From the NCBI GenBank assembly GCA_900545345.1, contig UQYQ01000006.1, positions 1 to 64,000 of the forward strand: 64,000 nucleotides of DNA, written 5' to 3'. The first letter of the stretch is position 1. Each line of letters starts with the position of its first letter. Of this stretch, positions 32,446 through 40,947 are shown piece by piece. This DNA comes from an uncultured Ruminococcus sp. GTDB lineage: Bacteria > Bacillota > Clostridia > Oscillospirales > Ruminococcaceae. The position numbers and the translations under genes were made by a program. The notes below the pieces were generated by a model, which ran no database searches, was not told the origin of the DNA, and was given only the letters and a program-made list of their open reading frames with translations.

Positions 32446-32964
32446 ATGGCGGTCGAGATTGGCAAGATTTATGAAGGTAAGGTAACCGGAATTACAAAGT
32501 TCGGAGCTTTTGTTGAAATCGAGGATGGAATAAGCGGAATGGTACATATTTCCGAGGTTTCAAGTTCATTTGTAAATGATATTAATGATGTTTTGAAAAA
32601 GGGAGACCAGGTTAAAGTCAAGGTTATTAAGAAAACTGATGACGGGAAAATAAGTATGTCTATCAAACAGACAGAAGCCCGTCCGCGCAGTAAAGGATAT
32701 AGCAAATCACCTGATATGAAATCACAAAGGCCTTTTCATCAGAACGGACATCAGGGCGGAAAGCCTCAAGCTAAACCTAAACAGTCTTTTTCAGCTTCGG
32801 ATATTACTAAAGATGTGGTTTACAGTGACGGTTTCGTTCAAAAGACAAGCGGTGACGCTAACTTTGAAGACATGCTAAGTAAATTTAAGGCTTCAAGTGA
32901 AGAGAGAATGTCTGAACTCAAAAGAGCAGGGGACAACCGAAGAAGCAGATCAAGAAAAAGATAG
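32446..32964 (+). CDS. S1-domain RNA-binding protein (YabR-like)
   Basis: A 172-residue protein. Residues 1-75 form an S1/OB fold (GKIYEGKVTGITKFGAFVEI, MVHISEVS), and the rest is a basic, Pro/Gln/Lys-rich tail ending RRSRSRKR. It corresponds to YabR/general stress protein 13, which associates with ribosomes or RNA. It closes the yabP-yabQ-divIC-yabR cluster, followed by a terminator. GAGAGG lies upstream of the ATG. Confidence 0.88.
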   Translation: MAVEIGKIYEGKVTGITKFGAFVEIEDGISGMVHISEVSSSFVNDINDVLKKGDQVKVKVIKKTDDGKISMSIKQTEARPRSKGYSKSPDMKSQRPFHQNGHQGGKPQAKPKQSFSASDITKDVVYSDGFVQKTSGDANFEDMLSKFKASSEERMSELKRAGDNRRSRSRKR

Positions 32965-32973
32965 ATTTTACAG

Positions 32974-33013
32974 GGTCGCTGCTGTGTCTGATGCCGGCAG
33001 TGACCGTTTTCTT
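32974..33013 (+). terminator. Terminator of the yab cluster
   Basis: Stem GGTCGCTGC / GCAGTGACC (one G-T pair) with a 14-base loop and TTTTCTTT after it, just after the yabR-like stop. Confidence 0.75.
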
Positions 33014-33051
33014 TAGATAAAGCTAATGATGTTTTTTAAATGGTGATTGGA

Positions 33052-33735
33052 ATGAAAAAAAACAAAAACATACTATTATGTATAAGCGTGATCCTGACAT
33101 TGTTTCTTATGTCGGGCTGCGGGGCAAATGATGTTGCCGGAAGCGAGCTTGTCGAAAAGGCAAGAAAAGAATATGTCAAACTTGACAGCGCCAAGGTTGT
33201 TATGACTAATACCGAAACAAATGAGATTGAACAAACTTTTGTGTTCAAATATGATGAAAAGGATGTTTTGACATTTGCGTATCAAGGAAAGTATATGGAA
33301 GAAAGCTATGCACAGTATAACAACGGCTATGAAAGTTATACTTTAGAAAACGGTAAGTATGAGTTTTCACAGCGCGGTGATAAAAACTTTCAGTCTTATG
33401 ACCGTGATTCAACACACCCTCAGGCAAATGAGGGGCTAATCATATTTTCGGCAAATTCCATAAAGGATTCTTCTGTGAAAGAGGAAAATGGAGTTATATG
33501 TGTTGAACACAGCTATGACCCCGAAAAAATAGGTGCGACTTCCGATGAGGGAAATGTTACAGGATTTTTTGCGAAGTTTTATTTTGATAAAGAAGAAAAG
33601 CTTTTGTATTTTACGGAGGAAACAGTTATAGACAGTGACGGAAAAGAAATAAAACATTCATATAAGGTTGAAATTACCGAGCAGAATAAAGTTAAGGACA
33701 TAGAAAACCCGGTTGAGATACCGAAAAACAGCTGA
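33052..33735 (+). CDS. Putative lipoprotein of unknown function
   Basis: A 227-residue protein with a lipoprotein signal (MKKNKNILLC start, lipobox MSGC at about residues 20-23). The mature part is beta-rich and hydrophilic and resembles LolA-like/DUF lipoprotein folds only loosely. I give no function. ATG 33052 is chosen over ATG 33040 because the shorter start gives a normal signal peptide and GGTGATTGGA is then placed as ribosome binding site. It is monocistronic, with a terminator after it. Confidence 0.65.
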   Translation: MKKNKNILLCISVILTLFLMSGCGANDVAGSELVEKARKEYVKLDSAKVVMTNTETNEIEQTFVFKYDEKDVLTFAYQGKYMEESYAQYNNGYESYTLENGKYEFSQRGDKNFQSYDRDSTHPQANEGLIIFSANSIKDSSVKEENGVICVEHSYDPEKIGATSDEGNVTGFFAKFYFDKEEKLLYFTEETVIDSDGKEIKHSYKVEITEQNKVKDIENPVEIPKNS

Positions 33736-33790
33736 TTAAACTATTGTTAATAAATATATAATTAAATATTATTGGTATTGCAAAGCTCAT

Positions 33791-33817
33791 AACCACTATA
33801 TTTAGTGGTTTGGTTTA
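33791..33817 (+). terminator. Terminator of the lipoprotein gene
   Basis: Perfect 8-bp stem AACCACTA / TAGTGGTT with a 4-base loop followed by TGGTTT. Confidence 0.65.
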
Positions 33818-33922
33818 CTGTTTGTACCCAATTAAAGATGTGTAAAGCTCCAGTTGTGAAATATGCACAAAAATACTAACGAAAACGCTTAAAATTTCTA
33901 CATTTGTATTTTTGCAATTTGC

Positions 33923-33951
33923 TTGCTTTTATGGATTATAAATGGTACAAT
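33923..33951 (+). promoter_or_regulatory. Promoter of the S10-spc-alpha superoperon
   Basis: TTGCTT (33923-33928), 17-base spacer, TACAAT (33946-33951). Transcription should begin near 33958, giving a leader of about 360 bases before rpsJ. The gene-free stretch 33736-34318 is filled by the lipoprotein terminator, this promoter and the leader. Confidence 0.65.
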
Positions 33952-33957
33952 TTATCT

Positions 33958-34209
33958 TGCATTGCGGCTAATTCCCGCACTGCGACTGCACAGATATGCG
34001 ATGAAGCGGAAGGTTGCCGGCGGTTTGCCGGGTAATTTTCGTGGAGTATGTCCGATTTTAAACCGGGCGACTGTAATACTGAACACGGTATGTGCTTTAT
34101 GCTTCTTGCGAAGGGCAGCTTCTCAGGTTAATGCTGCTTTTTGGCGTAAAGAGATACTTATCGTTGTGTTATGTCGACCGAAAAACCTCGTTAGTTTTTC
34201 GGTTTTTTT
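33958..34209 (+). promoter_or_regulatory. Structured S10-operon leader ending in an attenuator-like terminator
   Basis: The leader is noticeably GC-richer than its surroundings. Hairpins seen by eye are CCGGC-GGTTT-GCCGG (about 34017-34031), GTCCG/CGGGC (about 34050-34068) and AAGGGCAGC/GCTGCTTTTT (about 34111-34141). GCACA near 33987 and TGTGC near 34091 could close the domain. It ends in the intrinsic terminator at 34177-34209, 110 bases before rpsJ. This is the expected place for ribosomal-protein feedback by attenuation, known for L4 in the E. coli S10 leader. The ligand here is not known. Confidence 0.65.
34177..34209 (+). terminator. Intrinsic terminator inside the S10 leader (attenuator)
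   Basis: Perfect 10-bp stem ACCGAAAAAC (34177-34186) / GTTTTTCGGT (34194-34203), 7-base loop, followed by seven T. A second hairpin, AGCTTTTAT/ATAAAAGCT, lies between it and rpsJ without a T-run. Confidence 0.88.
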
Positions 34210-34318
34210 AAATAGACTTTCACGAAACACACGGTACAGTGTAAATTTACAGATAAGCTTTTATACCATCATAAAAGCTGTCAGCCCCCATTCATAAAAT
34301 TCAGAGGAGGCGATTTAA

Positions 34319-34633
34319 GTGGCAGTCAATGAAAGAATTAGAATTAAAATCAAAGGCTATGAGCACGCAGTAGTAGATGCAGCAGCAGAGAAAATTGTTG
34401 AAGCAGCTAAGCGTTCGGGTGCTAAGGTGTCGGGTCCTATCCCACTGCCTACAGACAAGGAAATCATTACAATCCTTCGTGCTGTTCATAAGTATAAGGA
34501 CAGCCGTGAGCAATTCGAAATGAGAACTCACAAGAGATTGATTGACGTGCTGAGACCTACAAATGACACTACAGCAGCACTTCAGAGTCTTGACCTTCCT
34601 GCAGGTGTTGATATTGTAATGGAAATCAAGTAA
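34319..34633 (+). CDS. rpsJ: 30S ribosomal protein S10
   Basis: A 104-residue S10 (NusE), part of the 30S head and of NusG-linked antitermination. It has RIRIKIKGYEHAVVD at the start and the family RTHKRLIDVLRPTNDT near residue 75. The start is GTG, with GAGGAGGCGATTTAA ahead. It is the first gene of the superoperon. The 100-base gap to rplC holds two stable hairpins (GAAATCGC/GCGATTTC and GTTGAAGC/GCTTCAAC). Confidence 0.97.
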   Translation: MAVNERIRIKIKGYEHAVVDAAAEKIVEAAKRSGAKVSGPIPLPTDKEIITILRAVHKYKDSREQFEMRTHKRLIDVLRPTNDTTAALQSLDLPAGVDIVMEIK

Positions 34634-34733
34634 TTTCCAACGGAAATCGCAAGCGGCGATTTCAAAACAATACTCACGCAGGTCATGTTGAAGCGTTTTG
34701 CTTCAACCAATAACCAATTAGGAGGAAAAAATA

Positions 34734-35369
34734 ATGCAAAAGGGAATCATCGGTAAGAAAATCGGTATGACACAGATTTTCGATGAAGCAGGAAAATTTA
34801 TTCCTGTAACAGTTGTAGAGGCCGGTCCTTGCGTTGTTGTTCAGAAGAAAACAGTTGAAAACGACGGCTATAACGCTGTTCAGCTTGGTTTCGGCGACAT
34901 CAGGGCAAAGAGAGTAAACAAGCCGCTGCAAGGACATTTCAAAAAAGCTGACGTTGCTTTAAAGAGAACTTTAAAGGAATTCAGACTTGACGACATCGAC
35001 GCATTAAATGTCGGTGACATTGTAAAAGCAGATACTTTTGCCGAGGGTGACATCGTTGATGTCAGCGGAACAAGCAAAGGTAAAGGTTTTGCAGGAACAA
35101 TTAAGCGTCACAACTTTTCAAGATTAAAAGAATCTCACGGTACAGGTCCTGTTCACAGACATGCAGGTTCTATGGGTGCTTGTTCATCACCATCAAGAAT
35201 CTTCAAGGGAAAAGGAATGCCTGGACAGATGGGTAACGAAAAGGTTACTGTTCAGAACCTGGAAATCGTAAAGGTTGACGCAGAAAATAATCTTATCGCA
35301 ATCAAAGGTGCTATTCCTGGACCTAAGAACGGTACAGTTACTGTTGTTGATTGTGTTAAGAAGGCTTAG
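34734..35369 (+). CDS. rplC: 50S ribosomal protein L3
   Basis: A 211-residue L3, an early assembly protein reaching the peptidyl-transferase centre. GIIGKKIGMTQIFDEAGKFIPVTV at the start (split here as KKIGMTQIF) and GPVHRHAGSMGACSSPSRIFKGKGMPGQMG in the central loop are diagnostic. AGGAGGAAAAATA precedes the ATG. Confidence 0.97.
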   Translation: MQKGIIGKKIGMTQIFDEAGKFIPVTVVEAGPCVVVQKKTVENDGYNAVQLGFGDIRAKRVNKPLQGHFKKADVALKRTLKEFRLDDIDALNVGDIVKADTFAEGDIVDVSGTSKGKGFAGTIKRHNFSRLKESHGTGPVHRHAGSMGACSSPSRIFKGKGMPGQMGNEKVTVQNLEIVKVDAENNLIAIKGAIPGPKNGTVTVVDCVKKA

Positions 35370-35387
35370 TGGAAGGAGGAAGTAATT

Positions 35388-36011
35388 ATGCCAAAGGTTT
35401 CAGTATTTGATATGACAGGCAAAGAGGTTGCTACCGCTGAGCTTAAGGATTCAATTTTCGGAATTGAGCCAAATAAAGCTATAATGCACGCAATGGTTGT
35501 AAATTACCTTGCTAACCAAAGACAGGGTACACAGTCAACTCTGACTCGTACAGAAGTAAGAGGAGGCGGAAGAAAGCCATGGCGTCAAAAGGGTACTGGT
35601 CATGCAAGACAAGGTTCTACAAGAGCTCCTCAATGGGTTCACGGCGGAATTGCTTTAGGACCAAAGCCTAGAGATTACAGCTATTCATTAAATAAGAAGG
35701 AAAAGAGACTTGCTATGAAGTCGGCTCTTTCTTCAAAGGTAGTAGATAATGACCTTGTTGTTGTTGACTCAATCAAGTGTGATGAGTTCAAGACAAAGAC
35801 AATGGTTGAAATGCTAAAAGCACTTAATGTTGAAGGCAAGGCACTCGTTGTTATGCCTGAGGTTGATTTGAAAGTTGTTAAGAGCCTTTCAAACATTCCT
35901 GGTGTAAAGCCTACACTTGTAAACACATTAAATGTTTATGACATTCTGAATTATGATAAATTCATCGTTGTAAAGGATGCCGTAGATAAGATTGAGGAGG
36001 TTTATGCATAA
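35388..36011 (+). CDS. rplD: 50S ribosomal protein L4
   Basis: A 207-residue L4, lining the exit tunnel with its extended loop (RGGGRKPWRQKGTGHARQGS, residues about 63-82). In E. coli L4 also represses the S10 operon by attenuation, which is relevant to the leader at 33958-34209. Its stop overlaps the rplW start by one base. Confidence 0.97.
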   Translation: MPKVSVFDMTGKEVATAELKDSIFGIEPNKAIMHAMVVNYLANQRQGTQSTLTRTEVRGGGRKPWRQKGTGHARQGSTRAPQWVHGGIALGPKPRDYSYSLNKKEKRLAMKSALSSKVVDNDLVVVDSIKCDEFKTKTMVEMLKALNVEGKALVVMPEVDLKVVKSLSNIPGVKPTLVNTLNVYDILNYDKFIVVKDAVDKIEEVYA

Positions 36012-36307
36012 TGGAAAAAACTGCTCAAGACATTATTTTGACACCTGTCATCACAGAAGCTTCAATGGAAGCTTTAGAGATGAATAAGTACACATTTAAG
36101 GTTGCTAAGAATGCAAATAAAATTGAAATTGCCAAGGCTGTTGAAGAACTTTTCGGAGTTAAAGTTGTCAAAGTGAACACAATCAATTGCAGAGGCCGTA
36201 AAAAGAGAATGGGCATTCACGAGGGTATGACACCTTCATGGAAAAAAGCAATCGTTACACTTGCTGAGGGAGAAAAGACAATCGAATTCTTCAATAATTT
36301 AGTATAA
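36011..36307 (+). CDS. rplW: 50S ribosomal protein L23
   Basis: A 98-residue L23 at the tunnel exit, docking site for trigger factor and SRP. DIILTPVITEASMEALEMNKYTF-type opening and VEELFGVKVVKVNT are typical. Start overlaps rplD (TAATG). The 101-base gap to rplB carries the hairpins GCTTTAC/GTAAAGC and GAACT/AGTTC. Confidence 0.97.
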   Translation: MEKTAQDIILTPVITEASMEALEMNKYTFKVAKNANKIEIAKAVEELFGVKVVKVNTINCRGRKKRMGIHEGMTPSWKKAIVTLAEGEKTIEFFNNLV

Positions 36308-36408
36308 TCTAAATTTCAGCAAAAGGCTTTACGGTTTTAAGTAAAGCGTAAGTATGGGAACTGAAATATAGTTCTCGCAAAACAAACTTCAGAAGGAGTG
36401 AATTTCAA

Positions 36409-37242
36409 ATGGCAATAAAGAGCTATAAGCCTACGACTCCGGGAAGAAGAGGTATGACTAGTATCGATTATTCTTCCTTGTCAAAGGTTGCTCCAGAAAA
36501 AAGCCTGATTCAGCCGGTTAAGAAAAATTCCGGAAGAAACAGCTACGGCAGAATCACTGTTCGTCACAGAGGCGGCGGTGCAAGAAGAAAATACCGTATA
36601 ATTGATTTCAAGAGAAATAAGCTTGACATGAATGCAGAGGTTATGACTCTTGAGTATGACCCAAACCGTTCAGCATTTATTGCACTTTTAAAATATGAAG
36701 ACGGCGAAAAAAGATATATTCTCGCACCTCATGGTTTAGAGGTCGGAGATATAGTTCGTGCCGGTGCTGATGTTGATATCAAGCCTGGTAACGCACTTGA
36801 AATGCAGAATATCCCTGTTGGTACTTTCATCCACAATATTGAGCTTTATCCAAGCAAAGGCGGACAGTTAGTTCGTTCAGCAGGTAACATGGCTCAGCTT
36901 ATGGGTAAGGAAAACGGATATGCATTAGTTAGACTTCCGTCAGGTGAAATGAGAAACATTCCGCTTAACTGTATGGCTACTATCGGTCAGGTTTCAAACA
37001 TTGACCACAGCAATGTAAACTACGGTAAAGCAGGAAGAAAACGTCACATGGGATGGAGACCTACTGTTCGTGGTTCTGTAATGAACCCTAACGATCACCC
37101 TCACGGCGGTGGTGAAGGTAAGTCACCAATCGGACGTCCGGGACCTGTATCTCCTTGGGGTAAACCAACTCTCGGATACAAGACTCGTTCAAAGCACAAT
37201 CGTTCAGATAAGTTTATCGTAAAACGCAGAAACGGCAAGTAA
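36409..37242 (+). CDS. rplB: 50S ribosomal protein L2
   Basis: A 277-residue L2, essential for subunit joining and peptidyl transfer. RHRGGGARRKYRIIDFKR and the C-terminal MNPNDHPHGGGEGKSPIGRPGP, which carries the conserved His near 229, are intact. GAAGGAGTGAATTTCAA precedes the ATG. Confidence 0.98.
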   Translation: MAIKSYKPTTPGRRGMTSIDYSSLSKVAPEKSLIQPVKKNSGRNSYGRITVRHRGGGARRKYRIIDFKRNKLDMNAEVMTLEYDPNRSAFIALLKYEDGEKRYILAPHGLEVGDIVRAGADVDIKPGNALEMQNIPVGTFIHNIELYPSKGGQLVRSAGNMAQLMGKENGYALVRLPSGEMRNIPLNCMATIGQVSNIDHSNVNYGKAGRKRHMGWRPTVRGSVMNPNDHPHGGGEGKSPIGRPGPVSPWGKPTLGYKTRSKHNRSDKFIVKRRNGK

Positions 37243-37260
37243 CGAAAGGAGAACTGAATA

Positions 37261-37542
37261 ATGGGTAGAAGTGTTAAAAAGGGACCTTTCGTGCAAGAGG
37301 TTCTACTAAAAAGAGTAAAGGCTATGAATGAAGCAGGCGAAAAGAAAGTCCTAAAGACATGGAGCAGAGCTTCAACAATTTTCCCTGATTTCGTAGGTCA
37401 TACATTCGCAGTTCACGACGGACGCAAACATGTTCCTGTTTATGTTACCGAAGATATGGTAGGACATAAGCTCGGTGAGTTTGCACCGACAAGAACATAC
37501 AAAGGCCACGCCGGTTCAAAATTATCAAATAACGGAAAGTAG
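37261..37542 (+). CDS. rpsS: 30S ribosomal protein S19
   Basis: A 93-residue S19 of the 30S head, with GRSVKKGPFV at the start and VYVTEDMVGHKLGEFAPTRT in the C-terminal half. GAAAGGAGAACTGAATA precedes the ATG. Confidence 0.97.
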   Translation: MGRSVKKGPFVQEVLLKRVKAMNEAGEKKVLKTWSRASTIFPDFVGHTFAVHDGRKHVPVYVTEDMVGHKLGEFAPTRTYKGHAGSKLSNNGK

Positions 37543-37563
37543 TAGCCGAAGGGAGGATTTCAA

Positions 37564-37899
37564 ATGGAAGCAAGAGCTATACTAAAAGACGCTCGTATTG
37601 CTCCTCGTAAGGTTCAGATTGTTCTTGACCTTATCAGAGGAAAGGATTACGATGTTGCAATGGCAACATTAAAGCACACACCAAAAGCTGCATGTGAATA
37701 TCTTGAAAAGCTTCTAAAGTCGGCCGCTGCAAATGCAGAAAACAACCACAACATGGATAAGAATAATCTTTATGTTGCTGAGTGTTTTGTGTGTCCGGGA
37801 AGAACTTTGAAGAGAATTATGCCAAGAGCACAAGGCAGAGCTTTCAGAATCTTAAAGAGAACATCTCATGTTACTTTGGTTCTGAAAGAAAAGGAATAA
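37564..37899 (+). CDS. rplV: 50S ribosomal protein L22
   Basis: A 111-residue L22 with the tunnel-lining hairpin (RIMPRAQGRAFRILKRTSHV) where macrolide-resistance changes occur in other bacteria. Normal length; GAAGGGAGGATTTCAA precedes the ATG. Confidence 0.97.
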   Translation: MEARAILKDARIAPRKVQIVLDLIRGKDYDVAMATLKHTPKAACEYLEKLLKSAAANAENNHNMDKNNLYVAECFVCPGRTLKRIMPRAQGRAFRILKRTSHVTLVLKEKE

Positions 37900-37920
37900 A
37901 GCTGAAAGAGGAGGTAAACT

Positions 37921-38688
37921 ATGGGCCAGAAAGTAAATCCACATGGATTCCGTGTCGGAGTAATTAAGGATTGGGATTCCCGTTGGTTTGCGAATAAATC
38001 AACTTTCGGCGATACACTTGTAGAAGATTATAAGGTTAGAAATTACATTAAGAAAACTTTATATTCAGCAGGTGTTCCACGTATCGAGATTGAGAGATTT
38101 GCAGATAAAGTTAAGATTCACATTCACTGTGCAAAGCCGGGAATGGTAATCGGACAAAAGGGAGCTACAATCGAGAAGCTTCGTCAAAAGATTGAAAAGA
38201 TGATTAATAAGTCAGTTGCAATCAATATTATTGAGGTAAGACAGCCTGACTTAAATGCACAGCTTGTTGCTGAAAAGATTGCTTTAGATCTTGAGAACAG
38301 AATTTCTTTCAGAAGAGCTATGAAGCAGACTATCGGAAGAGCAATGAAGTTCGGAGCTAAGGGTATCAAGACAAGATGTTCAGGTCGTTTAGGCGGTGCT
38401 GAAATCGCAAGAGCTGAAAGCTATCATGAGGGTACAATCCCACTTCAGACAATCAGAGCTGATATTGATTATGGTTTTGCTGAGGCAGACACAACTTACG
38501 GTAAGATTGGTGTTAAGGTTTGGATTTACCGCGGAGAAGTTCTAAAGGGTGAAGTTCCTGCTACTCAGAAGAGAGAGTCAAAGGACAGACCTGAGAGAAA
38601 ACGCCGCAGCAGAACAAACGGTGACGAAAGACCAAGACGTCGTCCTGCAAAGCCAAGAAATGATAAAAAAGAAGGAGGTAACGACTAA
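37921..38688 (+). CDS. rpsC: 30S ribosomal protein S3
   Basis: A 255-residue S3 with MGQKVNPHGFRVGVIKDWDSRW at the start (quoted in part: GQKVNPHGFRVG), a type II KH domain (VIGQKGATIEKLR) and the C-terminal SYHEGTIPLQTIRADIDYG. The tail after residue 215 is extra long and basic (RKRRSRTNGDERPRRR), common in clostridia. Its stop overlaps the rplP start. Confidence 0.97.
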   Translation: MGQKVNPHGFRVGVIKDWDSRWFANKSTFGDTLVEDYKVRNYIKKTLYSAGVPRIEIERFADKVKIHIHCAKPGMVIGQKGATIEKLRQKIEKMINKSVAINIIEVRQPDLNAQLVAEKIALDLENRISFRRAMKQTIGRAMKFGAKGIKTRCSGRLGGAEIARAESYHEGTIPLQTIRADIDYGFAEADTTYGKIGVKVWIYRGEVLKGEVPATQKRESKDRPERKRRSRTNGDERPRRRPAKPRNDKKEGGND

Positions 38689-39119
38689 TGCTACTTCCAA
38701 AGAGAGTAAAACATCGTAAGCAGCACAGAGGCCGTATGACAGGTAAGGCACTCCGTGGAAATAAAGTTACAAATGGTCAGTTCGGCTTACAGGCACTTGA
38801 GCCTGCATGGATCACATCTAACCAAATCGAATCAGCCCGTATCGCTATGACAAGATATATCAAGCGTGGCGGACAGGTTTGGATTAAGATTTTCCCAGAT
38901 AAGCCAATCACTAAGAAGCCTTTAGAAACTCGTATGGGTAAAGGTAAGGGTGCTCCTGAATATTGGGTAGCAGTTGTTAAACCCGGAAGAGTTATGTTTG
39001 AGATTGAAGGCGTTTCAGAAGAAGTTGCAAGAGAGGCTATGCGTCTTGCAGCACATAAACTTCCGATTAAGTGTAAGTTTATAGCTAAAGAAACTCAAGA
39101 AACGGGTGGTGAGCAATAA
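38688..39119 (+). CDS. rplP: 50S ribosomal protein L16
   Basis: A 143-residue L16 near the A-site tRNA. LLPKRVKHRKQHRGRMTG and MGKGKGAPEYWVAVVKPGR are diagnostic. Overlaps rpsC before it and rpmC after it by one base each, indicating tight translational coupling. Confidence 0.97.
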   Translation: MLLPKRVKHRKQHRGRMTGKALRGNKVTNGQFGLQALEPAWITSNQIESARIAMTRYIKRGGQVWIKIFPDKPITKKPLETRMGKGKGAPEYWVAVVKPGRVMFEIEGVSEEVAREAMRLAAHKLPIKCKFIAKETQETGGEQ

Positions 39120-39316
39120 TGAAAGCAAGTGAAATCAGAGATTTATCAGAGCAGGAGCTTTTAGAAAAGCTAGCAGAATTAAAGCAGGAGCTGTTTAACC
39201 TTCGTTTTCAGCATGCTATCAATCAGCTTGACAATCCTTTAAGAATGAAGGCAGTTAAGAGAGATATTGCTCGTGTTAAGACATTCATTCGTAAGCAAGA
39301 GTCCAGCGTACAATAA
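39119..39316 (+). CDS. rpmC: 50S ribosomal protein L29
   Basis: A 65-residue two-helix protein beside L23 at the tunnel exit. KASEIRDLSEQELLEKLAEL and LFNLRFQHAINQLDNPLRM are typical. Confidence 0.96.
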   Translation: MKASEIRDLSEQELLEKLAELKQELFNLRFQHAINQLDNPLRMKAVKRDIARVKTFIRKQESSVQ

Positions 39317-39334
39317 TAAAGAGGAGGATTAACT

Positions 39335-39592
39335 GTGAGCGAAAGAAATCTTAGAAAAACAAGAGTAGGAAAAGTTGTTTCTAACAAGATGGATAAGACA
39401 ATTGTTGTCGCTATCGAAGATAAGGTTCAACATCCGCTTTATAAGAAAATTATCAACAGAACTATGAAGCTAAAAGCACACGACGAGAACAACACATGTA
39501 ACATTGGCGACATTGTTGAAGTTATGGAAACTCGTCCTCTGTCAAAGGATAAGAGATGGCGTTTAGTTAAAGTTCTTGAAGAAGTTAAGTAA
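39335..39592 (+). CDS. rpsQ: 30S ribosomal protein S17
   Basis: An 85-residue OB-fold S17 with RKTRVGKVVSNKMDKTIVVA. Start codon GTG, with GAGGAGGATTAACT ahead of it. Confidence 0.96.
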   Translation: MSERNLRKTRVGKVVSNKMDKTIVVAIEDKVQHPLYKKIINRTMKLKAHDENNTCNIGDIVEVMETRPLSKDKRWRLVKVLEEVK

Positions 39593-39661
39593 TAGTAAGT
39601 AGGTTGAAAAAGAGAAATTCTCTTAATTTAGACCTTTTAAGTTTGAAAGGAGGAACGCACT

Positions 39662-40030
39662 GTGATACAAATGCAAACTTCACTAAAGGTTGCTGATAAC
39701 ACCGGAGCTAAAGAGCTTATGTGTATCAGAGTCTTGGGCGGAACACGCAGAAGATATGCAAACATCGGTGACGTAGTTGTTGCTTCAGTTAAAAAAGCAA
39801 CACCAGGCGGCGTTGTTAAAAAAGGTGATGTTGTTAAAGCAGTTATCGTTCGTTCAGCAAAGGGTCTTCGTCGTGAGGATGGAACCTACATCCGTTTCGA
39901 TGAAAACGCTGCTGTAATTATAAAAGAAGATCAGAATCCAAGAGGTACTCGTATCTTTGGACCAGTTGCCAGAGAGCTTCGTGATAAGAACTATATGAAA
40001 ATCTTATCTCTTGCTCCTGAAGTATTATAA
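39662..40030 (+). CDS. rplN: 50S ribosomal protein L14
   Basis: A 122-residue L14 at the subunit interface, starting MIQMQTSLKVADNTGAKE and ending FGPVARELRDKNYMKILSLAPEVL-like. The start is GTG because AAAGGAGG lies 8 bases before it, and the family always begins MIQ. Confidence 0.97.
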   Translation: MIQMQTSLKVADNTGAKELMCIRVLGGTRRRYANIGDVVVASVKKATPGGVVKKGDVVKAVIVRSAKGLRREDGTYIRFDENAAVIIKEDQNPRGTRIFGPVARELRDKNYMKILSLAPEVL

Positions 40031-40047
40031 TCGGAGGGCGGTTTAGA

Positions 40048-40371
40048 ATGAATAAATTACACATTAAAACCGGCGACACTGTTGTAGTTCTTTCAGGAAA
40101 AGAGAAAGGCAAAAAGGGTAAGGTACTTGCTGTATCTCCTAAGGAGTCAAAGGTTATTATTGAAGGCGTAAATATGTGCACAAAGCATGTTAAGCCAAGA
40201 AGACAGGGCCAGGCAGGCGGAATTGTTAAGGCTGAGGCTGCAATGTATGCTTGTAAGGTTCAGGCTGTTTGTCCGAAATGCGGAAAGCCAACCCGTGTTG
40301 GTCACAAAATTTTAGATGACGGCTCAAAAGTAAGAGTATGTAAAAACGCTGATTGCGGCGAAGAATTTTAA
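40048..40371 (+). CDS. rplX: 50S ribosomal protein L24
   Basis: A 107-residue assembly initiator with an N-terminal KOW motif (KTGDTVVVLSGKEKGKKGKV). The C-terminal part contains CPKC and CKNADC cysteine pairs, a zinc-ribbon-like extension found in many Firmicute L24 proteins. Confidence 0.96.
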   Translation: MNKLHIKTGDTVVVLSGKEKGKKGKVLAVSPKESKVIIEGVNMCTKHVKPRRQGQAGGIVKAEAAMYACKVQAVCPKCGKPTRVGHKILDDGSKVRVCKNADCGEEF

Positions 40372-40384
40372 GGAGGAGTAAACG

Positions 40385-40927
40385 ATGGCTAGACTTAAAG
40401 AAGAGTATGTTAGCAGCGTAGCTCCTGCTATGATGAAAAAATTCGGCTACAAAAACGTTATGCAAATTCCAAAGCTCGATAAGGTTGTTATTAATGTAGG
40501 ATGCGGTGAAGCAAAGGATAACTCTAAGGTTATCGACGCTATCATGGCTGACTTAGCAGCAATCACAGGTCAAAAGCCTATTGCTTGTAAAGCTAAGAAA
40601 TCAGTTGCTAACTTTAAGCTTAGAGAAGGACAAATCATCGGCGTTAAGGTAACTTTAAGAGCTGAGAAGATGTACGAATTCTGTGATAGACTATTTAATG
40701 TAGCTTTCCCTCGTGTTCGTGACTTCAGAGGAATTAATCCTAACTCATTCGACGGAAGAGGAAACTACTCAACAGGTATTAAAGAGCAGCTTATCTTCCC
40801 TGAAATCGAGTATGATAAAATCGACAAGGTTCGTGGTATGGATATTAACTTTATCACTACTGCAAAAACTGATGAAGAAGCTAAGGAGCTATTATCACTA
40901 TTAGGTGCTCCGTTCGCTGATAAGTAA
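40385..40927 (+). CDS. rplE: 50S ribosomal protein L5
   Basis: A 180-residue 5S rRNA-binding protein. NVMQIPKLDKVVINVGCGEA, TGQKPIACKAKKSVANFKLR and FPRVRDFRGINPNSFDGRGNY are intact. AAGGAGGAGTAAACG precedes the ATG. Confidence 0.97.
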   Translation: MARLKEEYVSSVAPAMMKKFGYKNVMQIPKLDKVVINVGCGEAKDNSKVIDAIMADLAAITGQKPIACKAKKSVANFKLREGQIIGVKVTLRAEKMYEFCDRLFNVAFPRVRDFRGINPNSFDGRGNYSTGIKEQLIFPEIEYDKIDKVRGMDINFITTAKTDEEAKELLSLLGAPFADK

Positions 40928-40947
40928 GATAAGAGGAGGAAATCATT

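Noticed and set aside
33923..34297. 124-codon open frame in the S10 leader
   Set aside because: Lies across the promoter, structured leader and terminator; composition is not protein-like and there is no ribosome binding site.
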